Below are positions 25,923-33,393 of a stretch of 64,000 bases of DNA, piece by piece. The notes under the pieces are model-generated. The model was not told the origin of the DNA, did not search any database, and was given only the letters and a program-made list of their open reading frames with translations. Within the stretch, counting starts at the first letter, position 1; the number at the start of each line of letters is the position of its first letter. A program made the translations under genes and the position numbers. The DNA is taken from positions 557,985 to 621,984 of the forward strand of contig CAZMGV010000001.1 in the NCBI GenBank assembly GCA_964565925.1. Direction: 5' to 3'. The DNA is from CAZMGV01 sp964565925. GTDB taxonomy: Bacteria; JAGRBM01; JAHCIT01.

Positions 25923-26348
25923 ATGTCAGTCACCACTTCGTCCCTTGAAAACCGCGATCCGGCCGTCACCGGCCGCTACCCGCCGGGGGCCGAGGATCAT
26001 TCGGCCCAGATCGGCGCGGCTCTTGCCGAACTGCGCCGCGAGCTGGAAATCCGCTCCTTCGTCTGGACCCGGTTCGCCGGGGTGGATTCAGACGGTGTCT
26101 ACGACGGCACCGCCGGGACAAACGGCGAACTCGATATGCTCCACGAACTGAAGGCGCTCGAACTCATTCACCGGTCGCTGTCGGAAACGGCCGGCGACCG
26201 GTGGGAGCGCGCCGCGCTCTACTACCAGAAGCTGTTCACCGACCGGCTCCAGGCGCTGACCTTTGCCACCTACGACCGGGACGCCGACGGGACACTGGAC
26301 ACAACCGACGCAACCCCCGGCTACCGCGCCGTGAAGGCGACGCTTTAA
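25923..26348 (+). CDS. Virion protein, possible head-tail connector
   Basis: 141 residues. The helical body (HSAQIGAALAELRRELEIRS, then LHELKALELIHRSLSETAGD) resembles small head-completion/adaptor proteins. A C-terminal YDRDADGTLDTTDATPGY segment looks like an EF-hand or dockerin-type calcium loop (D-x-D-x-D-G). Position after capsid and before tail tube fits a connector. No decisive motif. Confidence 0.55.
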   Translation: MSVTTSSLENRDPAVTGRYPPGAEDHSAQIGAALAELRRELEIRSFVWTRFAGVDSDGVYDGTAGTNGELDMLHELKALELIHRSLSETAGDRWERAALYYQKLFTDRLQALTFATYDRDADGTLDTTDATPGYRAVKATL

Positions 26349-26367
26349 CCCCGAAAGGATCAATCCT

Positions 26368-26886
26368 ATGTCCTCCCAAACCACCAAGAACGGATTCGCG
26401 GCGCTGGGCGTCACGGTCACCTACAAGTCGCAGGATCTGGGGCCGACCGTGGGCGGCGCGACGCTGCATCTGGAACGCGACCTGGTCGAGATCCTCACCG
26501 ACGACCGGGGGAAAACCCCCGCCGACTACCTCACGAACGGACTCAAGAAGGCCGATGTCACGGTGCAGCTCGCCCGCTGGTCGCTCGCGAACTTCGCCGC
26601 CGCGTTCCCGGAGTTCTCGCTCACGGGCTCGGGCTCCGACAAGAAGCTGGAGGTGAAGGCCGACACCGGCACGTCGCTCTACGGCGCCGCCGGAGTGCTG
26701 ACCCTGCACCCGGTGTCGCTGGCGCCGGGCGACAAAACGTTCGACCTGACGTTCCCGAAGGCAGTCGTCATCTCGCCGCCCCAGCTCGCCTACAAGGGCG
26801 AGCAGGCGCCCGTCGAACTCACCTTCCGGGCGCTACCCGACACAAGCGGCCTGCTGCTCACCATCGGCGACCCGTCGGTGAGCTGA
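26368..26886 (+). CDS. Tail tube (major tail) protein
   Basis: 172 residues, preceded by CCCGAAAGGA. It is beta-rich throughout: VTVTYKSQDLGPTVGGATLHL, LTDDRGKTPADYLTNGLKKADVTVQL near the start, then VLTLHPVSLAPGDKTFDLTF and APVELTFRALPD at the end. It resembles tube proteins of siphovirus-like particles, including the terminal strand pair. Placement before the frameshifted chaperone and the tape measure supports this. Confidence 0.75.
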   Translation: MSSQTTKNGFAALGVTVTYKSQDLGPTVGGATLHLERDLVEILTDDRGKTPADYLTNGLKKADVTVQLARWSLANFAAAFPEFSLTGSGSDKKLEVKADTGTSLYGAAGVLTLHPVSLAPGDKTFDLTFPKAVVISPPQLAYKGEQAPVELTFRALPDTSGLLLTIGDPSVS

Positions 26887-26891
26887 GCTTA

Positions 26892-26995
26892 ACCACACCC
26901 CCTTATTCCCCCTCTCCGTAGTCACGGAGAGGGGGACAACCATACCCCTTCTCTCCCCCCTCTCCGCGACTGCGGAGAGGGGCTGGGGGAGTGGT
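26892..26995. repeat. Palindromic repeat, family A copy 3
   Basis: ACCACACCCCC to GAGTGGT with hairpins CCCCTCTCCGTAGT/CACGGAGAGGGG and CCCCTCTCCGC/GCGGAGAGGGG. It ends 15 bp before the ATG of the tail assembly chaperone. Confidence 0.9.
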
Positions 26996-27010
26996 GAAAG
27001 GACCCTCCTT

Positions 27011-27346
27011 ATGCCCACCCACGACCTCTCCGCCCTGCGCCGCCGCCTGACGGTGAAACTGCCCGAAAACCTCTACACCTTCGACGAGCCGACGCTCGCG
27101 CAGATCGCCGCGCTCTCCGGCGCCGCCCATGACGGTGACAGCGCCGCCGAAACGGCGGACCATATCCGCCAGGCGCTGAAAGCGTTCGTGCCGGGACTGA
27201 CCGACGGCGACGCCGACTACCTGCTGACGCCCCGGGTGTTCGAGGCGTTTGTCGGCATCCTCACCGGAACCGTGGACCCCAGGACCTGCCACCCCCGGGC
27301 TGCACAGCACCCTTTGGCGGAAGCTCCGAAGGCGGCGACGCCCTGA
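27011..27346 (+). CDS. Tail assembly chaperone, short product
   Basis: 111 residues read in frame to the TGA at 27344-27346. It has a small helical domain (LTVKLPENLYTFDEPTLAQIAALSG in its first part; YLLTPRVFEAFVGILTG later). Position between tail tube and tape measure is where siphovirus-like phages encode lambda G-type chaperones. A CCCTTTG heptamer at 27310-27316 in the correct phase would divert some ribosomes into the -1 frame, giving a longer GT-like product that ends at 27702. Its last ten codons beyond the slip site are therefore specific to the short form. Confidence 0.7.
   Translation: MPTHDLSALRRRLTVKLPENLYTFDEPTLAQIAALSGAAHDGDSAAETADHIRQALKAFVPGLTDGDADYLLTPRVFEAFVGILTGTVDPRTCHPRAAQHPLAEAPKAATP
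27310..27316 (+). promoter_or_regulatory. Candidate -1 ribosomal frameshift site (C CCT TTG)
   Basis: The zero frame reads CAC CCT TTG; slipping back one base re-pairs both tRNAs on CCC TTT and continues GGC GGA. This is the X XXY YYZ pattern. The -1 frame is open from well before this site to 27702, where a coding-like sequence continues. Confidence 0.65.
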
Positions 27347-27702
27347 CCGGTTCTCTGGCCGAACTCCTCGCGCTCTCCGCCGTGCGGCTGCATCTGCCAC
27401 CGACCGAAACGATTCAGATCGCCCCGTCCCTGCTCGGCGCGATGCTCGGGCACGCCCGGAAACGGAAGGCCATTGACCGCATTGAGCTGCTGGACCTTCT
27501 GCAGACGGCGGCGCTCGAGCCCTACGACCGGGAGTCGCCCTGCCGGAAACTCCGCGCGCAGATCATCCGCGAGCACGGCCTGGAGAGTCCGCCGGACACC
27601 ACGACCGCGGGCGACCTGCTGGCCCTCTACGCCGAACAACATTGCCCCGACCGTCTGGCGGAACTTTTCGACCACACCCCCTTATCTTCTCCCTCTCCGT
27701 AG
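27316..27702 (+). CDS. Tail assembly chaperone, -1 frame extension (GT-like)
   Basis: About 128 codons in the -1 frame relative to 27011, beginning GGSSEGGDALTGSLAELLAL and continuing through LLGAMLGHARKRKAIDRIE to DRLAELF. It lacks a good start of its own; a GTG at 27382 has no evident ribosome-binding site and would drop the first conserved-looking 22 residues. The fused product would be about 230 residues, as expected for a G-GT chaperone. The final residues DHTPLSSPSP and the stop codon are encoded by family A copy 4, so the native C-terminus has been replaced by repeat sequence. Confidence 0.65.
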   Translation, partial: GGSSEGGDALTGSLAELLALSAVRLHLPPTETIQIAPSLLGAMLGHARKRKAIDRIELLDLLQTAALEPYDRESPCRKLRAQIIREHGLESPPDTTTAGDLLALYAEQHCPDRLAELFDHTPLSSPSP

Positions 27703-27733
27703 TCGCGGAGAGGGGGACTGAGGGGGAGAGGTG
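27671..27733. repeat. Palindromic repeat, family A copy 4 (single-hairpin form)
   Basis: ACCACACCCCC then CCCTCTCCGTAGT/CGCGGAGAGGGGG and GAGGTGA. It is shorter than the other copies, lacking the second hairpin, and supplies the stop codon of the preceding reading frame. Confidence 0.85.
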
Positions 27734-27739
27734 AACCAA

Positions 27740-28177
27740 ATGTCCCTTCTCTCCGATCTCAACACGCTCGTGGCCGGGCTGCTGGCCGGCCTGCCGGACG
27801 GCACCCGTGCGGACACCGGACGGACCGGGTTCGAGCGGGCCGGGCTCACGCAAGGCGGCGTCACTTTCGACGTGCGTCCGGTGGCGGCCGACCCGTTCTC
27901 CTGGGAACGGCGCACCGAAGGGCTCCGCGCGAACCTCAAACACCGGTTCGTCGTGGAGCTGCGCGAAACCGTCACCGGGAAAGGCGACGCGGCAAAAGAG
28001 CTGGCGATGAGCCGGATGCAGGCGCTCGTCTCCGGGCTCGCCGATACCGCGAACCTGCCCGGTGGCACCACCATCGGCCAGATCGTGCCCGGCTGTCCGG
28101 TCATCAAGACCCAGAGTGCTTCATCCGGTCCCACAACCGTCACCGCGCAGCTCGAACTGACGGTGCTGGAGAACTGA
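27740..28177 (+). CDS. Tail completion/terminator-like protein
   Basis: 145 residues from ATG 27740, chosen over GTG 27731 because GAGAGG is well spaced from it. A helical start (MSLLSDLNTLVAGLLAGLP) is followed by beta strands with VTFDVRPVAADPFSWERR and a closing TTVTAQLELTVLEN strand. This alpha-then-beta plan fits tail terminator or neck proteins of siphovirus-like particles. The place after the chaperone rather than before the tube is atypical, so confidence is limited. Confidence 0.5.
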   Translation: MSLLSDLNTLVAGLLAGLPDGTRADTGRTGFERAGLTQGGVTFDVRPVAADPFSWERRTEGLRANLKHRFVVELRETVTGKGDAAKELAMSRMQALVSGLADTANLPGGTTIGQIVPGCPVIKTQSASSGPTTVTAQLELTVLEN

Positions 28178-28181
28178 CGCC

Positions 28182-28829
28182 ATGACCGATACATTCGACC
28201 TCACCGGGCTCACCGGGCTTAACCAGCTGTCTTCAGACGCGCTCGGCGACTCGCTTGGCGAAGTGGAAGACCATCTCGTCCGGATCCGCCAGCGGACGCT
28301 GGACGCCTCCGGCGCGATGATCGAGTATCTCAATCACCGGGCGATCAGCCCGCTCAAGCCGCTCATCGAGGCGGCGGCCGGGGCCACCGAGGAGCTGTTC
28401 AGGGGACTCGTGGACGGTTCCGTGCGCAGCGGCCGGGCGTTCGCCGCCGTCATGCTGGACGCCGTCGGCAAGTTCGCCACCGCCATGGGCGAGTCGATGA
28501 TCGCCACCGCCAGCGTGCTCCAGGCGCTCATGGCGCTCAACATCCCGGCCACCTTCACCGGCGGGTTCGCGCTAATCGCCATCGGCTCGTCGCTCTCCGC
28601 CTTCGCGGCGACCCTTGGCGGCTCGGGCAAGGGCGGCGGCGCTCCGCCCGCGCCGCCGGAACTGCCGCCCGAAAACGCCAAACGCAACCTCCCGGCGGAG
28701 CTGACCATCAATCTCGTCAACAACGGCGGCGTGCTCGGAATCGACAACGTGAAAAACTTTATCGCCGATGCCGTGAAAGACGCCATCGGCGACGACCGGC
28801 TGGTGGTCATGAACGGCGGGGTCCGTTGA
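28182..28829 (+). CDS. Short tape-measure-like tail protein
   Basis: 215 residues. An N-terminal coiled-coil-prone helix (LGDSLGEVEDHLVRIRQRTL) precedes a central hydrophobic stretch MALNIPATFTGGFALIAIGS and SSLSAFAATLGGSG. Its VGKFATAMGESMIATASVLQ-type pattern is common in C-terminal regions of phage tape measure proteins. A glycine/proline linker and a small C-terminal domain (ELTINLVNNGGVLGI, then FIADAVKDAIGDD) follow. If this is the complete tape measure, the 1.5 Å per residue rule implies a tail of only about 30 nm. The next gene starts after a family B repeat. Confidence 0.6.
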   Translation: MTDTFDLTGLTGLNQLSSDALGDSLGEVEDHLVRIRQRTLDASGAMIEYLNHRAISPLKPLIEAAAGATEELFRGLVDGSVRSGRAFAAVMLDAVGKFATAMGESMIATASVLQALMALNIPATFTGGFALIAIGSSLSAFAATLGGSGKGGGAPPAPPELPPENAKRNLPAELTINLVNNGGVLGIDNVKNFIADAVKDAIGDDRLVVMNGGVR

Positions 28830-28865
28830 ATTCTGCCGTCCTCCTTCAACGTAAACTCCCCCGAT

Positions 28866-28974
28866 CCGTTCGCCCTGAGGAGCGCTGAGAGCGCGTCTCG
28901 AAGGGCCCCGCCGATACTGCCCGGCCGTCATCCTTCGAGACGCTTTGCTTCGCAAAGCTCCTCAGGACGAACGG
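28866..28974. repeat. Dispersed palindromic repeat, family B copy 4
   Basis: CCGTTCGCCCTGAGGAG to CTCAGGACGAACGG. It lies between the tape-measure-like and distal tail genes, 31 bp before the latter's ATG. It creates a false in-frame N-terminal extension (MLRKAPQDER) for the next gene. Confidence 0.9.
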
Positions 28975-29004
28975 CCCTGGCTTTACGATAAGGTGCAAAT
29001 TTCT

Positions 29005-30612
29005 ATGCCCGTCTATCCCGCACGCGAATCGATGCTCGTCCCGGCCGTGGAACTCATGGGCTCCCTCCGGTTCCGGCTGGACGGCTCTGACTATACCGCG
29101 ACCCTTGAGCGCGCCTTCTATACGCCGCGCTCGTTCGCGCTCGCGCTTCGCCGGGCGATGCGGGACGTGCTCCCCGAACCCGCCGCTGAAACCGGCTACG
29201 GATTCCGGCTCCACTACCATCTCACCCCGGCGCAGAGTTTCGGCACAATCACCGCCGACGGCGGCGCGCTCTGGTGGAGCAACGGTGCCGGAGCGCTGGA
29301 TCTCGCGGTCCTGCACTCCGATCCGCTCACCGGCATATTCAGTGCGGATGGTTTTCCGCTGGTGCGGGGGCTCGCGGCGTTCACGGACCTCAGCGTTCCG
29401 GCCGGCAGCCGCGTTCGCTGGACCAATCCGTCCGGCAGCGCACCGGCGCAGAGGAACCCGGCGATAGCCTGCCAGTTCGTCTGGCCGGAACTCCGCCGCC
29501 CGGTGCGTGTGGACAGCCGCCGGGTGACGGCCGACTGGACGAACCGCAGTTCGCTCCAGACGGAGTCGGGCGCGGTCTGGCCGGTGGCGCGGGGCGAGCA
29601 GACGCGCCTTCAGGCCGCCTTCGAACACATCCCGCTCTCCCAGTGGGTATCCCAGGGGTGGGACCGGGCGGCCGCACCCGGCGGGCCGTTTGCCTCGGGA
29701 TCGCTCGCCTGGCTGTTTCCGGATGTGCTGAAAGAGGAAGCGGTCCCGGTCCGCCCGCTTGGCCGGTCTCTCGACATCGACCGGACGGTGCCCGGCACCC
29801 GGAGCGTCAAAATCCAGCTCGCCGAACAGCCGCTGCCCGCCTCCGAAGAAGAGACGGAAGCAGAAACCGGCGACTCGCCTTTTACCTATGGCCGCTACCA
29901 GTTGGCGGAGGATTTCACCGACCCTTTGACCGGCGAGTTTTCCGGCGACACGGGGGCGTTCATCAATAACTCCGGGGTGATCGAGCAGACCGGCGCGACC
30001 ACCAGCCCCGCGACGCAGTTCGCCCGGCTCTGGCCCACGGATTCGGACCGGTTCACCGCCAACGCGCTCATCCGCGTGAAACTGTGGCGGCCCTACCCCA
30101 CGGCGGTCGGTTCGGGGTCCCTGTGGGAGGCCGGCGTGGCGCTGGCCCATTCGCCGTCCGGTACCGGCGCCGGGAGCGGCACCGCCGTCGTCGTGGCCGA
30201 TACCGGCACGGCGCGGGAGCTGAGAATGTACAGCCTGTCCACCGGCGGAGCGAAGGGAACAAAAGTCACGCTGGGGACGCTCTCCGGTACAATCCCGCGC
30301 AGTGCGGAACTTCAGGAGCAACCCGAACACCGGCTCACCGTCTGGTTCCGGCTGTTCGTCCTGACGGGCGGCGCCGCGGTCACCAGGGTCCGCGCCTGGT
30401 ACAACGGCGAAGGTCCGTTCACGGGCGATATGATCCCGCCCACGGGCGCCGACAGTGCGGCGCACCCCTGGATGCTGGTCTGCTCGAACGGATCGTCGCC
30501 GGCGTCGAACACGATGTTCGACACCGTCGAGGTGTGGGACGACGTCTCGGGGTGGCGGCTCCGGCGGGAGCCGGAAATTAGCCTGGCGAAAACGGCCTTG
30601 AGGGACTGGTAG
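29005..30612 (+). CDS. Distal tail/fibre-type protein with C-terminal lectin-like domain
   Basis: 535 residues from ATG 29005; the upstream in-frame codons are repeat DNA. The N-terminal 300 residues are beta-rich (SMLVPAVELMGSLRFRLDGS, then ALALRRAMRDVLPEP). After an acidic linker (about 285-305) comes a domain starting YQLAEDFTDPLTGEFSGD with jelly-roll character, including VKLWRPYPTAVGSGSLWEAG and HRLTVWFRLFVL, and ending MFDTVEVWDDVSGW. This resembles LamG/concanavalin-type carbohydrate-binding folds. It could be a tail-tip or adsorption protein; no enzymatic motif seen. Confidence 0.6.
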   Translation: MPVYPARESMLVPAVELMGSLRFRLDGSDYTATLERAFYTPRSFALALRRAMRDVLPEPAAETGYGFRLHYHLTPAQSFGTITADGGALWWSNGAGALDLAVLHSDPLTGIFSADGFPLVRGLAAFTDLSVPAGSRVRWTNPSGSAPAQRNPAIACQFVWPELRRPVRVDSRRVTADWTNRSSLQTESGAVWPVARGEQTRLQAAFEHIPLSQWVSQGWDRAAAPGGPFASGSLAWLFPDVLKEEAVPVRPLGRSLDIDRTVPGTRSVKIQLAEQPLPASEEETEAETGDSPFTYGRYQLAEDFTDPLTGEFSGDTGAFINNSGVIEQTGATTSPATQFARLWPTDSDRFTANALIRVKLWRPYPTAVGSGSLWEAGVALAHSPSGTGAGSGTAVVVADTGTARELRMYSLSTGGAKGTKVTLGTLSGTIPRSAELQEQPEHRLTVWFRLFVLTGGAAVTRVRAWYNGEGPFTGDMIPPTGADSAAHPWMLVCSNGSSPASNTMFDTVEVWDDVSGWRLRREPEISLAKTALRDW

Positions 30613-30637
30613 ACAACCACACCCCAAAAAGGTCAAC

Positions 30638-30665
30638 GGGCCGGAACCTTTGACGGTTCCAGCCC
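30638..30665 (+). terminator. Strong hairpin after the distal tail gene
   Basis: GGGCCGGAACC-TTTGAC-GGTTCCAGCCC: 11-bp stem with one mismatch, 26 bp after the stop. There is no clear U tract, so it may be a pause or processing site. The arm sequence recurs in inverse orientation at 19331-19350 (18 of 20 bases). Confidence 0.5.
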
Positions 30666-30715
30666 ATTGAGTCTGCTTCGAGAAGCTTCGATGAAGAAGC
30701 TGAGAAGACAGAAGG

Positions 30716-30753
30716 CGAAAAATAATCCTGACGCTTACGCGTCTGCGGGATTA
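30716..30753 (-). terminator. Rho-independent terminator of the lysine-rich peptide gene
   Basis: On the minus strand TAATCC...GACGC-GTAA-GCGTC...GGATTA is followed by TTTTT. It overlaps the stop codon of the 30751-30915 gene, which supports that gene as a real transcription unit. Confidence 0.7.
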
Positions 30754-30915
30754 CTTCTTCGGCGCTTCAGCTTTCTTCTCTTCCTTCTTCTCTTCCTTCT
30801 TTTCTTCCTTCTTCGGGGCTTCGGCCTTCTTCTCTTCGGCCTTCACCGAGTGAACGAATGCCGGGGCACCGATGAGGATTGCAGCCAGAAATGCAGATTC
30901 AATTACGCGCTTCAT
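30751..30915 (-). CDS. Secreted lysine/glutamate-rich peptide
   Basis: 54 residues from ATG 30915, preceded by AAAAGGAG on the minus strand. A Sec signal peptide (MKRVIESAFLAAILIG... ending at VKA) precedes a 28-residue mature tail made of KKEEKKEEKK and KAEAPKK repeats. It is unlike any virion protein and runs against the tail genes. It resembles the peptide at 39515-39700. Such exported low-complexity peptides have no established function; one sits inside the virion module, perhaps as a passenger gene. Confidence 0.75.
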   Translation of the reverse strand: MKRVIESAFLAAILIGAPAFVHSVKAEEKKAEAPKKEEKKEEKKEEKKAEAPKK

Positions 30916-31288
30916 ACTAAAAGGACTCCTTTTTTCTCTCCCGGTCACCCTCAGTAAGCTCCTCGGACAGTTCCTGACTGTACACCTTTGGGGCGCACAT
31001 TCCGGGGCTGGCCGTGGGATCCTCCGTGGGGCCGAGTGGTGTGTATTTAACGTTAAACCCGTCGAAAAGTAACGGATTAAGTGGGCATGAAAACAAAAAA
31101 TTTAGCGACGCAATGCGCTATTATTAAGCGCTCGTAACGATCAGAATATCAGGTTAACCCACTGATATTATTATATATTACCCATTTTTGTCGATCCGGT
31201 TACGGCGCTGGATCGCGGTCCGTTCAGCCCTTTTCGGCCATTTTCATCCGCTTTCAGCGCAAACGGGAAGCGGCCCAGGAACCCACCC
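30916..31288. other. AT-rich gene-free stretch
   Basis: No gene supported. The first part should hold the promoter of the lysine-rich peptide gene. The 31020-31200 part is conspicuously AT-rich, with ATTATTATATATTACC and an inverted repeat AATATCA (31145-31151)/TGATATT (31163-31169). It could hold a promoter and operator for the tail tip and fibre genes that follow. Confidence 0.55.
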
Positions 31289-32329
31289 ATGACTGTCTTT
31301 TCCCAGCTTCTCGCCCGGCCGGAGTTCGCCCCGGTCTGGACAGTCGAGTTCGCCTGCGCGCAGCAGACGATCGCCGCGCTGCCGGACTCGGCGGCGACTC
31401 CGGCCGGAATCATCGCGTTGCCCGGAACCGGCGGCGGAACCTTCGACGCCTTTCCGAGCACTGGTTACGCCGAAATCGTGGGTGCGGACGACACCGGCCG
31501 CCCGGACTGCCGGCGCGAGATTGTCCGCTACACCGGAAAGAACGAAGACGGCACGGCGCTCACGGGCGTGATCCGGGGACGGTTCGCAACGCCGTCCCCC
31601 GGCGCCAACGGCGACTGGGCCGAGGGCTCGGTCCTCCGGGAAATCGGACTGCCGCGGGTGTTTTCGACGCTGCCGTCCCCCGCCTGGCCGCAGGCACTGC
31701 CGCTGCTGCTGGAGCCCACGCTCGGTTCGCAGGCGCTGGACGACGAGCGGCTCACCGCCACGGTGAGTTCGTTCGCCTTCCGGCTGGCCGACGCGGACAA
31801 CCTGATCGCGAAAACGCTGGCCGTCACCCCCATGCGGGAGCGGGCCGTGACGCTGAAACTGGGCTTTGCCGGCCTCGCCAGCCCGGACGAATTCCGGGTC
31901 CTGGCGCGGGGCCGGGTGAAAGAGGTGCTGTCGGACGACGGCGGTGCCAGCTGGAAGTTCCAGTGCCGGGGCGTGTTCGGCGAGGTCAAAGACCAGCGGA
32001 TTTTTCTGGATCGCAGGTCGCGGCTCACCACCGGCATGACCCCGTTCCAGACGACAATCCCCGTGCGCGACACGGACCGGTTCCTGACGACCGCCGACGT
32101 CAGCCCGCGCTACGCGAAGCTCGGCGACGAGATCGTGAGCTACACGGGTCTTTCGGCGACATCCGGCCCCGGCGACCTGACCGGCTGCACGCGGGGGCTT
32201 TTCCTCTCGGTGCCCGCCGCACACGATGCGGACGACGAGATCCGCCAGCTCTACGAGTTCGGCGGTCACCCGCTCACGGTACTGCTGAATCTACTCACAA
32301 CCACCGGGACCGGCGGCAACGGAGATTAG
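31289..32329 (+). CDS. Tail tip/baseplate-type protein, N-terminal part ending at an in-frame amber codon
   Basis: 346 residues to TAG at 32327-32329. Features include AEIVGADDTGRPDCRREIVRY, LRVDL-like repeats and the distinctive pair YAKLGDEIVSYTGLSATSGP and LTGCTRGLF, followed by FGGHPLTVLLNLLTTTGTGG. In phage proteins I recall, such a stretch runs on directly into a GID-containing segment. That segment lies immediately after the stop here, in the same frame (see 32330-33280). A Tyr codon changed to TAG (NGD-Y-D) would explain the break. So this is probably the first half of a 663-residue protein of the tail tip. Confidence 0.7.
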   Translation: MTVFSQLLARPEFAPVWTVEFACAQQTIAALPDSAATPAGIIALPGTGGGTFDAFPSTGYAEIVGADDTGRPDCRREIVRYTGKNEDGTALTGVIRGRFATPSPGANGDWAEGSVLREIGLPRVFSTLPSPAWPQALPLLLEPTLGSQALDDERLTATVSSFAFRLADADNLIAKTLAVTPMRERAVTLKLGFAGLASPDEFRVLARGRVKEVLSDDGGASWKFQCRGVFGEVKDQRIFLDRRSRLTTGMTPFQTTIPVRDTDRFLTTADVSPRYAKLGDEIVSYTGLSATSGPGDLTGCTRGLFLSVPAAHDADDEIRQLYEFGGHPLTVLLNLLTTTGTGGNGD

Positions 32330-33280
32330 GACACGGCGGCACTGAGAGGCGGTGCGGCACTCGGTATCGACGCCGGGTGGATCGACACCGCCGGGATCGA
32401 GACCGTCCGTGACTCGCTGCTCACGGGTCTCAACGTCCGGTTCCTGGTGGCGGACGAGACCGACGATGCCAAACGCTGGATCGAGGACGAGCTGCTGCGA
32501 GCCGCCGGGGTGGCGCTGGTGGAGACCTCCGGCGGACGGCTCGGCGTCAAATACATGGGGCCACCGCTGCCCGCCTCGGCACCCGAAGGCAACCGGCTCG
32601 ACGAACACCACCGCGCGGCCGCCGGCGAGCGGATGGACCTGGGGCTCGGCCGGGTGCGCAACGTGATCGAGATCCGCTATTCAAAGGATCCGGTCACCGG
32701 GGACTTCCTGGAACGGCTCCTGTATCTGGACGCCGACTCGGTGAGCCGCCACGGCGAAACGAAGAAACTCACCGTCGAACTGTCGGGCGCGCACGGAAAC
32801 TATTCACCGCTGGGCGACGCGGGCGGTGGCGCGCTCGCCGCGAGTCTCGCCGTCCGGCTGGGCGGGCATTTATCGAAGCCCCGCCCCAGGCTTCGCGTCG
32901 ACTGCCCGTTCGGGGAGATCACCCGCACCGTGGGCGACGTGGTGGAACTGCGGCACCCCAGGCTCCCGCCCGGCCAGCCGGACGAAACGCTGCCGTTCGG
33001 GGAGGCCGTGAAATGCGGCGCCCCCCGGCTGGTGGAAATCGTCTCGCAGGGGTTCTCCGCCGACACCGGCGCCGTGACACTGGAGTTGCGCGAGTCGCCC
33101 TTCGCGCTGCTTAGGTACGCCTTCATCAACAACGACGGCGCGCCGGACTACCCGGACGCGAGCGGCCCGGAGCGGGGCCTCGCCTATTTCGCCAATGACG
33201 ACGGCACCCCCGCCGATCCCAATAGCACGCCGCTGCCGTTCGACGACGGCACCAGCCCTTACGCGATCTATCCGGCTTAA
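32330..33280 (+). pseudogene. Tail tip/baseplate-type protein, C-terminal part downstream of the amber codon
   Basis: 317 codons in the same frame as 31289-32329, starting DTAALRGGAALGIDAGWID directly after TAG. It continues with VRFLVADETDDAKRWIEDEL, GRLGVKYMGPPLP and FLERLLYLDADSVSRHGETK, and ends FNND-like and FDDGTSPYAIYP. The first possible internal start (GTG 32447) would discard 39 residues of coding-like sequence and has no ribosome-binding site. Codon use and length look maintained beyond the stop, with no other lesion. Expression needs amber readthrough or suppression, or the half is lost; a sequencing error is also possible. Confidence 0.65.
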
Positions 33281-33385
33281 CCTCTCCCCCTTTATCCCCC
33301 TCTCCGCAGTCGCAGAGAGGGGGACCAGACAATCGCCTCCCATTCCCCTCTCCGCGGCTGCGGAGAGGGGGCCGGGGGGTGTGGT
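33281..33385. repeat. Palindromic repeat, family A copy 5
   Basis: Starts CCTCTCCCCC, has hairpins CCCCCTCTCCGCAGT/CGCAGAGAGGGGG and CCCCTCTCCGC/GCGGAGAGGGG, ends GGGTGTGGT. It follows the tail tip stop directly and ends 8 bp before the next ATG. Confidence 0.9.
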
Positions 33386-33393
33386 GACAAACG

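Noticed and set aside
28846..30636. Minus-strand frame of 596 codons opposite the distal tail gene
   Set aside because: Arg/Gly-rich shadow frame; the plus-strand gene has beta-domain character, a start after a repeat and module context.
19331..30654. Inverted 20-bp match as phage attachment sites
   Set aside because: The copies are inverted, one is part of a hairpin, and no tRNA or integrase is nearby; kept only as a low-interest repeat.
21133..33385. Regularly spaced palindromes as a CRISPR array
   Set aside because: The units are 0.7 to 6 kb apart with genes between them, contain two hairpins each, and no cas gene is visible.
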